A DNA stretch of 64,000 nucleotides from Ruminococcus sp. (GTDB lineage Bacteria > Bacillota > Clostridia > Oscillospirales > Ruminococcaceae): contig JAGAQC010000034.1 in the NCBI GenBank assembly GCA_017622925.1, positions 1 to 64,000 of the forward strand, written 5' to 3'. Shown here piece after piece: positions 15,996-23,664 of the stretch (positions are counted from its first letter, which is position 1; every line of letters starts with the position of its first letter). The translations under genes and the position numbers were made by a program. Under the pieces are notes generated by a model. That model searched no databases and had not been told where the DNA came from. It saw only the letters and a program-made list of their open reading frames with translations.

Positions 15996-17238
15996 GCGGC
16001 TTTCGGACAAGCAGCGGCTGACCGTAAACTGGTGGCTGAATCCGAAATTTTCCCGATATGACGCCATTATCTGCGACGGAGCTGTGAGAAGCGGCAAAAC
16101 CATGTCAATGTCCCTCGGCTTCGTTATATGGGCGGTCAGCAGCTTTGACGGCGGAGCGTTCGCTATGTGCGGCAAGACGGTGACTTCGCTCAGGAGGAAC
16201 GTTATAACGCCGCTTTTGCCTGTTCTTAGGGACATCGGCATGATATGCGAAGTAAAGGTCAGCCGCAGCTATATGGACGTTTCCTACTGCGGCAGAAAAA
16301 ACCGATTTTACTTCTTCGGCGGACGTGACGAAGGCTCGGCGGCTCTGATACAGGGCGTTACACTTTGCGGAGTATTCCTTGACGAAGCGGCTCTTATGCC
16401 TCGTTCTTTTGTGGAACAGGCGTTAGCAAGATGCTCGGTAAACGGCTCAAAAATGTGGTTCAACTGTAATCCCGACACCCCCTCCCACTGGTTCTACAAT
16501 GAATGGATCAGAAAGGCGGAAAGCAAAAATGCGTTGTATCTCCATTTTACAATGGACGATAATCCGTCTTTGTCGGAAGAACTGAAAAACCGCTATAAAA
16601 GGCTGTATTCTGGGGCATTCTACGATCGCTTCGTACTGGGAAAATGGACGGCGTCCGAGGGTACGGTCTATCCTATGTTCGACCCGAAAAAGCACGTTTT
16701 CGACCATGAGCCGCAGTGCGAAAGATACATCGTTTCCTGCGACTACGGAACGGTGAACCCTACCTCTATAGGACTTTGGGGATATTCGGGCGGAATATGG
16801 TACAGGCTTCGGGAGTATTATTACGCTTCAAAAAAGGAGGGTATCTGCCGCACCGACGAGGAGCATTACGCCGCATTGGAGGAGCTTGTCGGAGACAAAA
16901 AAGTCGAAAAGGTCATAATAGACCCCTCGGCGGCAAGCTTTATCGAGTGTATCAAACGCCACGGAAGATTTCGCACGGTCAAGGCTGACAACGACGTTGT
17001 GACGGGAATAAGACGGGTAAGCGCAGTTCTGAAAGAGGGCAAGCTTATGTTTCACAGTTCGTGCCGAAGCATTATCAGGGAGTTTTCCCTGTACCGCTGG
17101 GCGGACAAAACGGGTACGGACGCTCCGATAAAGGATAACGACCATGCTATGGACGATATGCGTTATTTTGTGTCGGAGGTGTTTAAATCGGTCGATGACG
17201 GCTTCTTTGCGCTTTCGGTAGACCGATCAGCAGTTTAG
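15985..17238 (+). CDS. Phage terminase large subunit
   Basis: 417 residues. ATPase-nuclease of the packaging motor. Walker A is GAVRSGKTMSM (about 30-40) and Walker B VFLDEAALM (about 131-139). The C-terminal RNase H-like nuclease acidic motifs are SCDYGTVNPTS, VIIDPSAASF and NDHAMDDMRYF. ATG 15985 is the natural start; the longer frame overlaps the small subunit. All catalytic acids look intact, so the enzyme could be active. Confidence 0.93.
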   Translation: MTIKRLSDKQRLTVNWWLNPKFSRYDAIICDGAVRSGKTMSMSLGFVIWAVSSFDGGAFAMCGKTVTSLRRNVITPLLPVLRDIGMICEVKVSRSYMDVSYCGRKNRFYFFGGRDEGSAALIQGVTLCGVFLDEAALMPRSFVEQALARCSVNGSKMWFNCNPDTPSHWFYNEWIRKAESKNALYLHFTMDDNPSLSEELKNRYKRLYSGAFYDRFVLGKWTASEGTVYPMFDPKKHVFDHEPQCERYIVSCDYGTVNPTSIGLWGYSGGIWYRLREYYYASKKEGICRTDEEHYAALEELVGDKKVEKVIIDPSAASFIECIKRHGRFRTVKADNDVVTGIRRVSAVLKEGKLMFHSSCRSIIREFSLYRWADKTGTDAPIKDNDHAMDDMRYFVSEVFKSVDDGFFALSVDRSAV

Positions 17239-17250
17239 CTAAAGCGGACT

Positions 17251-17402
17251 GACATTGGGATTCCAAAGGGACGGTGTCCCTTTGGCAGGGTGTGGGACAG
17301 CGTCCCACAAATCGTTTAAGCGCTCCGCAAAGGGTGAATTTTCAAAACAGTCCTGTGGACTGTTTTGAAAGAGGGAACGCCCTGCAAGAGAGGGCGTCCC
17401 TA
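17251..17402 (+). repeat. Five-hairpin intergenic element (family A), copy 3, shortened
   Basis: Same start (attgggattccaaagggacg) and same end (agagggcgtccc) as copy 1 but missing the agaggcagcgcctct palindrome. The variable stem is caaaacagtcc...ggactgttttg. It lies between the terminase and portal genes, inside the phage block. Confidence 0.8.
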
Positions 17403-17435
17403 AAAAAGAGACAAAAATAGACAAAAGGAGGTCAT

Positions 17436-18566
17436 ATGAAAATATTCAAAAAGAGAACGCCGAGGGCTGCTCCCGAGCTTTTGCAGGCGGAGCGAGAGTC
17501 CGACCCGATAATGACCCTGCCTGCAAGTTCGGCAGGCTTTGAAAAGGAGCTTTTCGACAGGCTCAGGTACGCCGTCCCTGTCATTGACGCGGCTATAATG
17601 AAAATAGTCCGCCTTACAGGAGCGTTCAGGCTTGTAAGCTCCGAAAAAAGGCATCAGGAGGAGCTTGACGGCTTTTGCGGAAACGTTTCCGTGGGACTTC
17701 ACGGAAAATCCATAAACTGCTTTGCGGACAGCTTTCTTGACAGCCTGCTCACATACGGGAGCGCAGTCGGGGAGATAGTTCTCAATGAGAGCGAACGCAC
17801 AATAGCAGGTCTCTGGAATGGCGACAGCACAAAAATTGTTGTAAGTCAGGGGAGTACGCCCTTTGAACGCCGATATTCCGTCAGATGCGCGGACGGCTCG
17901 TACAAGGCGGTAAAACGTCCCGAACGAATCGTTTATGCGGCTCTTACGGGCGGTAATTCGCTTCTCAGGGGACTGCCTGCGCTGAGCAGCATACTTATGA
18001 GGATATATCAGTGTATCGGGCAGAATTTCGACCGCGCAGGAAACGTCCGCTACGCCGTGACGTACAAGCCTGCCGATTCCTCGGGGGATATTTCCTGTAC
18101 AAAGGAACGCGCAATGCAGATAGCGAGAGAGTGGGCGGACGGCATGAATTCCGCAAAATACGGTCAGGTCAAGGACTTCATAGCAGTCGGGGACGTTGAC
18201 ATAAAGGTCATAGGCGCGGAAAATCAGCTTTTCGATACGGAAATACCCGTTCGTCAGCTTTTGGAGCAGATAGTAGCCAAGCTGTCGATACCGCCGTTTC
18301 TTTTGGGACTTACGTGGAGTTCAACGGAACGCATGTCCTCGCAGCAGGCGGATATACTCACCTCGGAGCTGGAATATTACCGTCGGCTTATGTCGCCCGT
18401 TCTGCGAGATATAGGGAACGCATTTCTCAGGTCGAGAGGATATTCGGGGGAATGCTCCGTAGAATGGGATAACATCAATTTACAGGACGAATCAGTCCTT
18501 GCGCAGACGCGTCTTAATAACGCGCGAGCTGCGGAGATCGAAGCTAAGTTAAATTTAAATAATTAA
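17436..18566 (+). CDS. Phage portal protein
   Basis: 376 residues. Forms the ring at the capsid vertex through which DNA passes. Recognisable portal features include FLDSLLTYGSAVGEIVL, the long helix region KERAMQIAREWADGMNS, and the C-terminal VRQLLEQIVAKLSIPPFLLG with MSSQQADILTSELEYYRRLM. Shorter than many portals (450-550 residues) but without an obvious break. AAAGGAGG site upstream. Confidence 0.85.
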   Translation: MKIFKKRTPRAAPELLQAERESDPIMTLPASSAGFEKELFDRLRYAVPVIDAAIMKIVRLTGAFRLVSSEKRHQEELDGFCGNVSVGLHGKSINCFADSFLDSLLTYGSAVGEIVLNESERTIAGLWNGDSTKIVVSQGSTPFERRYSVRCADGSYKAVKRPERIVYAALTGGNSLLRGLPALSSILMRIYQCIGQNFDRAGNVRYAVTYKPADSSGDISCTKERAMQIAREWADGMNSAKYGQVKDFIAVGDVDIKVIGAENQLFDTEIPVRQLLEQIVAKLSIPPFLLGLTWSSTERMSSQQADILTSELEYYRRLMSPVLRDIGNAFLRSRGYSGECSVEWDNINLQDESVLAQTRLNNARAAEIEAKLNLNN

Positions 18567-18584
18567 TTTATGGAGGTAAAATTT

Positions 18585-19541
18585 ATGTATAACGAGATCA
18601 AACTTGAAAAGGGAATGTACAATCTCAGCGGAAAGAGCTTTACGGCGGCGTTGGAGGAGCTTGACCCCTCAGCCGCATATATTGGCACGGAGCTGGAGTC
18701 GCTGGACGCTTTCGAGAGACAGCTCAAGCGTTACAATATCAGAATAAGCGGCACGGACTGCGACTGCGTGGAGAAGTTCTTCACCTCGACCGATACGGCG
18801 GTGCTTTTCCCCGAGTACGTCAAGAGATGTATCGCAAAGGGCTTTGACGGCACTGTGCTTTCTTCTGTAACGGCTGTAAAGACCGTATGCGAAAGCGGTC
18901 AGTACCTCGGCTGTGTAATGGACGATTCTGCGGAGTACGTTACTACGGCGCAGTCCGTACAGCTCCCGTCCGCAACGGTCAAGGAGGGCAGCAAGGCGGT
19001 AGTCCTTGAAAAGTTCGGCAGACTTATCAACGCTTCTTACGAAGCCGTAAGAAAGCAGCGACTTGACGTTTTCGGCGTAATGCTCAGAGGTATCGGCGTA
19101 AAGCTTGCTGTTTCGGTAGTTAAAAAGGCAATGTCTGTGCTTGCTGCGGACGCGGCGGCAGTTACCGCTTCTTCGCTCAGCTATGCCGCCCTTGCGGAGC
19201 TTTACGGCAAGTTCGACTGCTTCGATATGACGACCGTTATTGCCAACCCTGCCGACGCTTCAAAGATAGCGGCAATGGAGCAGCTTTCTGATACGAAAAT
19301 CTCGGCGGACGGCAAAATGATACTTCCATTCGGCTCTGAGCTTATCAAGACTTCGTCCGTTCCCGCAAATACCGTTATAGGTATCGACAGAAACTTCGCT
19401 TTGGAGTTTATCACAAGCTCGGGACTTGTTATGGAGACCGATAAGCTCATCGACCGTCAGCTCGACCAGATAACCGTTTCCATTACCTGCGGATTCAGAA
19501 AGATCACACCTGAAGCCGTTAAGAAGATAACTATTAACTGA
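18585..19541 (+). CDS. Phage major capsid protein
   Basis: 318 residues starting MYNEIKLEKGMYNLSGKSF, with DAFERQLKRYNIRISG and LFPEYVKRCI. This resembles the HK97-fold capsid proteins of clostridial phages, and the C-terminal half (VIANPADASKIAAM onward) fits the A-domain. ATG 18585 is preferred because the upstream ATG 18570 lies within the GGAGG site. It precedes the protease-like gene; in many related phages it follows it. Confidence 0.8.
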   Translation: MYNEIKLEKGMYNLSGKSFTAALEELDPSAAYIGTELESLDAFERQLKRYNIRISGTDCDCVEKFFTSTDTAVLFPEYVKRCIAKGFDGTVLSSVTAVKTVCESGQYLGCVMDDSAEYVTTAQSVQLPSATVKEGSKAVVLEKFGRLINASYEAVRKQRLDVFGVMLRGIGVKLAVSVVKKAMSVLAADAAAVTASSLSYAALAELYGKFDCFDMTTVIANPADASKIAAMEQLSDTKISADGKMILPFGSELIKTSSVPANTVIGIDRNFALEFITSSGLVMETDKLIDRQLDQITVSITCGFRKITPEAVKKITIN

Positions 19542-19606
19542 TGTTTGCAGGAACTTAATGAGTTTTGTTTCTTTCATGGGGACACCTCGTATCGTCCCCC
19601 TATCCC

Positions 19607-19796
19607 GTCAATGTCATTAACCTAAGAGGACATTGTCTCACTTCACTTTTTGCCAAAAGGAGACTTTTTGAATCAATGTCGTAACATTCTGCTCCATTTG
19701 GGGCAGAATGTTACGAAAACTGAGATTCCAAAGGGGTCACCCCTTTGGCAGGGGGTGTGGGGGACAGAGTCCCCCACTTAGGTTTACGGCATTGAC
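19607..19796 (+). repeat. Composite hairpin element (family A2), copy 1
   Basis: Outer inverted arms gtcaatgtcattaacctaag and its approximate complement near 19777-19796. Inside are three palindromes: cgtaacattctgc...gcagaatgttacg, ccaaaggggtcacccctttgg and gtgggggacagagtcccccac. The inner part recurs almost unchanged at 55600-55700 and, rearranged, at 38345-38625, while the outer arms differ. It lies inside the phage block between the capsid and protease-like genes. Confidence 0.8.
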
Positions 19797-19813
19797 AAAA
19801 TAAGGAGGTTACT

Positions 19814-20638
19814 ATGGAAAAAGAAATACTTGAAAAGATAAATAAATTCACACGGAGAGAATTTTCCGAGGACGAGCTTTATGTATTTTCGGTAATACTT
19901 TGCGATAATGAGATCGACCGTGACAGAGAACGTTTCTCGGACAATGCGCTGAATACGCTGAAAACGCTGTTTATAGGGAAAACGGGCATATTCGACCACG
20001 ACCCGAGTACATCGAATCAGACCGCAAGGATATTCGACACCGAACTGCTCACAGACGACAGCCGCACGACCCGAAACGGCGAACCGTACAAATATCTTAA
20101 AGCGTCGGCGTATATGGTCCGCACAGAGGAAAACAAAAATCTTATAGCCGAAATAGACGGCGGTATCAAGAAAGAGGTAAGCATTTCCTGTTCGGCAGGA
20201 AAAAAGACGTGTTCCGTGTGCGGCAGGGACAGAACGTCGGAGGGGTGCAGTCATATCCGAGGAAAGAGCTATAACGGCAGAATGTGCCATACCGTGCTTG
20301 ACGATATATCCGACGCATATGAATGGAGCTTTGTGGCAGTACCTGCGCAGGTCAATGCGGGGGTAACGAAAAAGTATACCGAGGAGGCTGAGGAGAAGTC
20401 CGCAAGCTCGGCTGACACGGACAGTAACGAGGAGCTTCGCCGTGAAATAGTGCGTATGGCGTTCTTTCGGGGCGGCTGTAACGCCGTGCAGGAGGCGGAA
20501 CGTTCGGTAAAGGGTATGGGTACAAAGGAGCTTATCGGTCTGAAAAAGGCATACGAACGCCTTTTGGAGCATAAGGGCATCGAGGTTCAGCTTATTCCCG
20601 AAACTTCCCGTGAAGCGGCGGAGCAGTTCAAAATTTAA
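19814..20638 (+). CDS. Phage prohead protease-like / structural protein
   Basis: 274 residues. The N-terminal 180 residues (FSVILCDNEIDRDRERFS, GKTGIFDHDPS, YKYLKASAYMVRTEENKNL, EVSISCS, YEWSFVAVPAQVNAG) match a family annotated in clostridial phages as prohead protease or structural protein. H58 of FDHDPS and S130 or S132 of EVSISCS are plausible catalytic residues by analogy with prohead proteases. A Cys-rich insert (CSVCGRDRTSEGCSHIRG) could bind zinc. The C-terminus is helical. AAGGAGG site. Confidence 0.7.
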   Translation: MEKEILEKINKFTRREFSEDELYVFSVILCDNEIDRDRERFSDNALNTLKTLFIGKTGIFDHDPSTSNQTARIFDTELLTDDSRTTRNGEPYKYLKASAYMVRTEENKNLIAEIDGGIKKEVSISCSAGKKTCSVCGRDRTSEGCSHIRGKSYNGRMCHTVLDDISDAYEWSFVAVPAQVNAGVTKKYTEEAEEKSASSADTDSNEELRREIVRMAFFRGGCNAVQEAERSVKGMGTKELIGLKKAYERLLEHKGIEVQLIPETSREAAEQFKI

Positions 20639-20653
20639 TAAGGAGGAGCAGGC

Positions 20654-21016
20654 ATGAATTCCGAAAATGTAAAATCTCTTTTTACCCTGTTTTCGGGGGA
20701 GGAATACAAGGATACGTTTGCGCCGTTTCTGGAAGTTTCCACAGCGCAGGTGCAGGGAATGCTTCTTGACGGCGCGGATAAGGACGATTCACGGCTTGAT
20801 TTTCTCTGCGCGGCTCTTGCGAATTACAGATACCGCATGGCAGAGCTGTCAACCGACCGTTCCGAGTATACCTACGGCGGAAAAATGTCGGGCGGCAGCG
20901 ACGGCAGACTTCTGAGCTTTTCGGAAGGTCTGCTGAAGGACTACTATCACCTGTGCAGAGACTTGATAAACGGCTCGGACTTTGTGTTCATGACCGTACC
21001 GAATACAACGGAATAG
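20654..21016 (+). CDS. Probable phage head-tail connector protein
   Basis: 120 residues, mostly helical (MNSENVKSLFTLFSGEEY; FLCAALANYRYRMAEL; GLLKDYYHLCRDLI). Size, helical content and place after the capsid genes fit a gp6-like connector or small head-completion protein. No decisive motif, so the role is inferred from position. Ribosome site AAGGAGGAG. Confidence 0.6.
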   Translation: MNSENVKSLFTLFSGEEYKDTFAPFLEVSTAQVQGMLLDGADKDDSRLDFLCAALANYRYRMAELSTDRSEYTYGGKMSGGSDGRLLSFSEGLLKDYYHLCRDLINGSDFVFMTVPNTTE

Positions 21017-21025
21017 GGGGCGCAT

Positions 21026-21445
21026 ATGCAGGATATACTTACTCAGATAAAGCAGGCGTTTACTGCGGCAGGCGGCAAAAATATCTATACCGCATTCGAC
21101 GCCGTTCCTATACGCGATAAGGGGGAATTTTTCACAGTCCTGAGCATTGGCGGATATGAAGCAATGCCGCCGATATATACGAACAATAAGATATATATGC
21201 CCGTCAAGGCGGAGCTTACGGTAACTGTTTTAGCTCCCGAGAAATGCAGTCAGGAGGAAATTTACGATTACTACAGCTTATATTTTGAAGCTTCTGTCAA
21301 TAAGCTGTGCGGACTGAGCAGCACCCTGAAAAAAATTGACGTATCAATTGATAAGGCGTTGAACAGGCTTGCTTTAAAGTCGGTCGTAAAGCTGAACTGC
21401 ATGAAAATTATCACCAAAACAGAGGAGGCGGCTGCGAATGACTGA
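21026..21445 (+). CDS. Phage structural protein, unrecognised
   Basis: 139 residues with an alternating alpha/beta pattern (MQDILTQIKQAFTAAGGKNIYTAF; PVKAELTVTVLAPE; KLNCMKIITK). Resembles small minor-tail or neck proteins of tailed phages (about 130-150 residues) in size and position. It overlaps the next gene by 8 bp, showing coupled translation. No enzyme motif. Confidence 0.55.
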   Translation: MQDILTQIKQAFTAAGGKNIYTAFDAVPIRDKGEFFTVLSIGGYEAMPPIYTNNKIYMPVKAELTVTVLAPEKCSQEEIYDYYSLYFEASVNKLCGLSSTLKKIDVSIDKALNRLALKSVVKLNCMKIITKTEEAAAND

Positions 21446-21827
21446 AGTGAAAGTCCGTGAAGCGTTTCCCGTTAAAATAAGTAATCTGACGATGTACTGC
21501 GAAAGCATGAAGTTTTCGGCGGAAACGGCAATTTATGAACACTCAACCGTCACAGGCTATCCGATAATGACGAACAAATGCCGCAAAATGACAAGAATTT
21601 CATTTACGGGCAGGGTATACAACGATAAAACGCCGATGCGGCTTGCAGGGCTTGCAAATAATCTCAACAGCTATGAGGGCGTGGAGATAATTTATCGTGA
21701 TATACGCTTTTACGGCTGTATTATTACGGGATTTTCGGCGGAGGACAGCGGCGAGGACTACATTAAGCTTACCATAAATGCCGCCACGACCTATCCCGTA
21801 TTTTTCCTTGACGAGGTGAGTAAATGA
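21438..21827 (+). CDS. Phage structural protein, unrecognised
   Basis: 129 residues, rich in beta strands (PVKISNLTMYCESMKF; RISFTGRVYND; GVEIIYRDIRFYGCIITGF). The layout is reminiscent of small tail or baseplate proteins that sit beside hub proteins. It overlaps the previous gene by 8 bp and the next by 4 bp (ATGA). Confidence 0.55.
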   Translation: MTEVKVREAFPVKISNLTMYCESMKFSAETAIYEHSTVTGYPIMTNKCRKMTRISFTGRVYNDKTPMRLAGLANNLNSYEGVEIIYRDIRFYGCIITGFSAEDSGEDYIKLTINAATTYPVFFLDEVSK

Positions 21828-22738
21828 TAGTTTATATCGAACTGAAAAGTAAGGACGGCACATGGAAGTCTTTATCGAGACTGCTGAACTTTGTCTTTGA
21901 AAAGGAGGCTTACACTCCCTATACGACGTTCAGAACGACTGCTTTCGGAAACGAGCTGCCCGAGGATTTTACAGAACTGAAATTCTACATAAACGGCAAG
22001 CAGCTTCATCACGGAACAGCCGATACGTACAAGAAGATCAATGAAAAGGGCGGCGTAAGGGGATATATTACCTCACGGGGATTCACCTCTCTGCTGACGG
22101 AGAACCAACTGCCGCCCGGAACGTACACGGATATGACGCTGAATAAGCTTTTCGACAATTATTTTGCGCTTCCGAACATCACCCACGAAAACAACGAGCA
22201 GAGCAGTTATATTTTTGTGAACAGGGGAACTCCGATGTGGGACGGCGCAGTTAATTTAGCCTATAAGCTGACGGGAACGTATCCTTATATAAGAAACGCC
22301 AATAAGTTCATGATGAGTATGCCGACAGACGCAAAGAACGTGACCTACACTTTGGAGGACGCTGTTAATTACGGCTCGGAGCTTAATACGAAACGCATAG
22401 TAAGCCATTATCACATGGCGGACATAAGCGGAAATTACGGGACTTACGAGTATATCGGTGCGGAAGCGGAGGCAAGAAGCCTTATCCGACATCATCATTT
22501 CGAGCTGGACAGACGTTTTCTTTATTCTCCCGACAGCGCGTGTCAATTCCGCGGAGAAGTGTCGATGAGGGGATATAAGCGGAGATTTTTCACGTACAAC
22601 GGCTATAAGGGCGAGGACCTCAACGATATTGTATCGTTTGAGGATATAAGCGGACAGCGTGTTAAAGCGGTAAAGATCACAGGCGGACAAAAGGGCGTTT
22701 TTACAGAACTGAGCGTTTATGAAGATTTGTTTTCCTAA
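21824..22738 (+). CDS. Phage baseplate hub-like / late control D-like protein
   Basis: 304 residues. The N-terminal beta domain (SRLLNFVFEKEAYTPYTTF; FYINGKQLHHGTADTYKKI) followed by RGYITSRGFTSLLTENQLPP and TLNKLFDNYF resembles XkdQ/gpD-type hub proteins that cap the tail tube. It is the last phage gene. No tail tube, sheath, tape measure or spike gene lies in the window, so its partners are missing. Confidence 0.65.
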   Translation: MIVYIELKSKDGTWKSLSRLLNFVFEKEAYTPYTTFRTTAFGNELPEDFTELKFYINGKQLHHGTADTYKKINEKGGVRGYITSRGFTSLLTENQLPPGTYTDMTLNKLFDNYFALPNITHENNEQSSYIFVNRGTPMWDGAVNLAYKLTGTYPYIRNANKFMMSMPTDAKNVTYTLEDAVNYGSELNTKRIVSHYHMADISGNYGTYEYIGAEAEARSLIRHHHFELDRRFLYSPDSACQFRGEVSMRGYKRRFFTYNGYKGEDLNDIVSFEDISGQRVKAVKITGGQKGVFTELSVYEDLFS

Positions 22739-22773
22739 TACACTGTACCATAAATTTGGATTCGGAATATAAT

Positions 22774-22940
22774 ATAGTATACTCGCTGCTATTGCAAAAT
22801 ACACAAAGAATGCTGAACAGAAAATTCGTATGTCAAGGAAGATGACGAAAGCATACTTGCTGTATGGTGAGGAAGATGACGCAGACAGACGGATTTTATG
22901 TCGGCATTACTGTATATTTTGCAATAGCGGCGAGTATATT
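22774..22940 (+). repeat. Hairpin-core element, copy 4
   Basis: 167 bp. Terminal inverted arms agtatactcgctgctattgc and its approximate complement at 22905-22940 (about 35 bp with few mismatches). Core GCATAC-ttgct-GTATGG flanked on both sides by gaagatgacg. It separates the phage block from the FeoA gene and fills the region directly upstream of that gene's ribosome site. Confidence 0.8.
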
Positions 22941-22967
22941 TCAGTGATGCGATCATTGGAGGAAAAA

Positions 22968-23198
22968 ATGCCGACCAAAAGAATACTCAGCAGCCTTAAA
23001 GAGGGCGAAAGCTGTAATATTATAGAGATCATGCCAACGGGAGCGATGGTGAACCGCCTAAAGGAACTCGGCTTCACCTGCGGCGCTCGTGTGGAATGCC
23101 TTCGCAGAAGCTTTTCGGGCGACCCGACTGCATACCTTGTAAAAGGTACGGTCATCGCTTTGAGAAAAAACGACGCCGAGGGTATTATTGTAAATTAA
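22968..23198 (+). CDS. feoA: FeoA-domain protein
   Basis: 76 residues making one FeoA/SH3-like domain: LSSLKEGESCNIIEIMPTG, a helix with LKELGFTCGARVECL, then VKGTVIALRKNDAEGIIV. FeoA proteins assist the FeoB ferrous-iron channel; no feoB is present in the window, so this may be a stand-alone member. ATG 22968 follows GGAGGA at 22958-22963. The longer frame reads through the hairpin element and is rejected. Confidence 0.85.
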   Translation: MPTKRILSSLKEGESCNIIEIMPTGAMVNRLKELGFTCGARVECLRRSFSGDPTAYLVKGTVIALRKNDAEGIIVN

Positions 23199-23210
23199 GT
23201 TACCTATCAC

Positions 23211-23248
23211 AAAAATGCGGTCGGAACATTATCCGACCGCATTTTTTA
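23211..23248. terminator. Bidirectional terminator
   Basis: aaaaATGCGGTCGG, loop aacattat, CCGACCGCATtttttt. A near-perfect stem with A and T runs on both sides, serving feoA and the convergent SCP2 gene. Confidence 0.9.
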
Positions 23249-23250
23249 AG

Positions 23251-23580
23251 TTATTTTTTAATAAGATTTGCAAATTCCAAAGCCTTTGAAATATCGCCGT
23301 CTACTTTAAGCTTGCCGAGTGTAAAGGCAGCAACGGCGTCAAGCTTGCCATTTATGAGTTTAACGAAGTTGTCCATTTTCATGGTAATGGCGCAATGCCT
23401 GTCGTTATACTCGTAAGGCTCGATTTGGATACCCTTGTTGCCGTTCATATTTACGGCAACGTAGAAAACTCCGGGGTCTCTGTCCTTGATATAGAAAGAA
23501 ACAGCAAGACCGGGTGTGCCGGTAACGTCGATATCCTTAGCCTTTTCACGCAGCATAGCCAAAAGTTCGTCCATAGTCAT
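23251..23580 (-). CDS. SCP2 sterol-binding domain protein
   Basis: 109 residues with a helical N-terminus (MTMDELLAMLREKAKDI) followed by an SCP2-type beta sheet: FYIKDRDPGVFYVAVN, CAITMKMDNFVKLINGKLDA, FTLGKLKVDGDISKALEF. Such proteins bind lipids or hydrophobic ligands. In bacteria the ligand is mostly unknown. A GGAGGTGAT site precedes the start. Faces the FeoA gene across a shared terminator. Confidence 0.85.
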   Translation of the reverse strand: MTMDELLAMLREKAKDIDVTGTPGLAVSFYIKDRDPGVFYVAVNMNGNKGIQIEPYEYNDRHCAITMKMDNFVKLINGKLDAVAAFTLGKLKVDGDISKALEFANLIKK

Positions 23581-23664
23581 GCAATATCACCTCCAAAATA
23601 ATTATACAGCACAACTAACGGTATGTCAATGGATTAATTGTTAATATCAAATGAAGCCGATAAT

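Noticed and set aside
15510-22738. A complete inducible prophage
   Set aside because: No integrase, repressor, replication, tail length or lysis genes, no attachment-site repeats seen, and host genes abut both ends.
22830-22967. N-terminal extension of the FeoA frame
   Set aside because: It translates the hairpin-core element; a strong GGAGGA site precedes ATG 22968, and the FeoA domain starts there.
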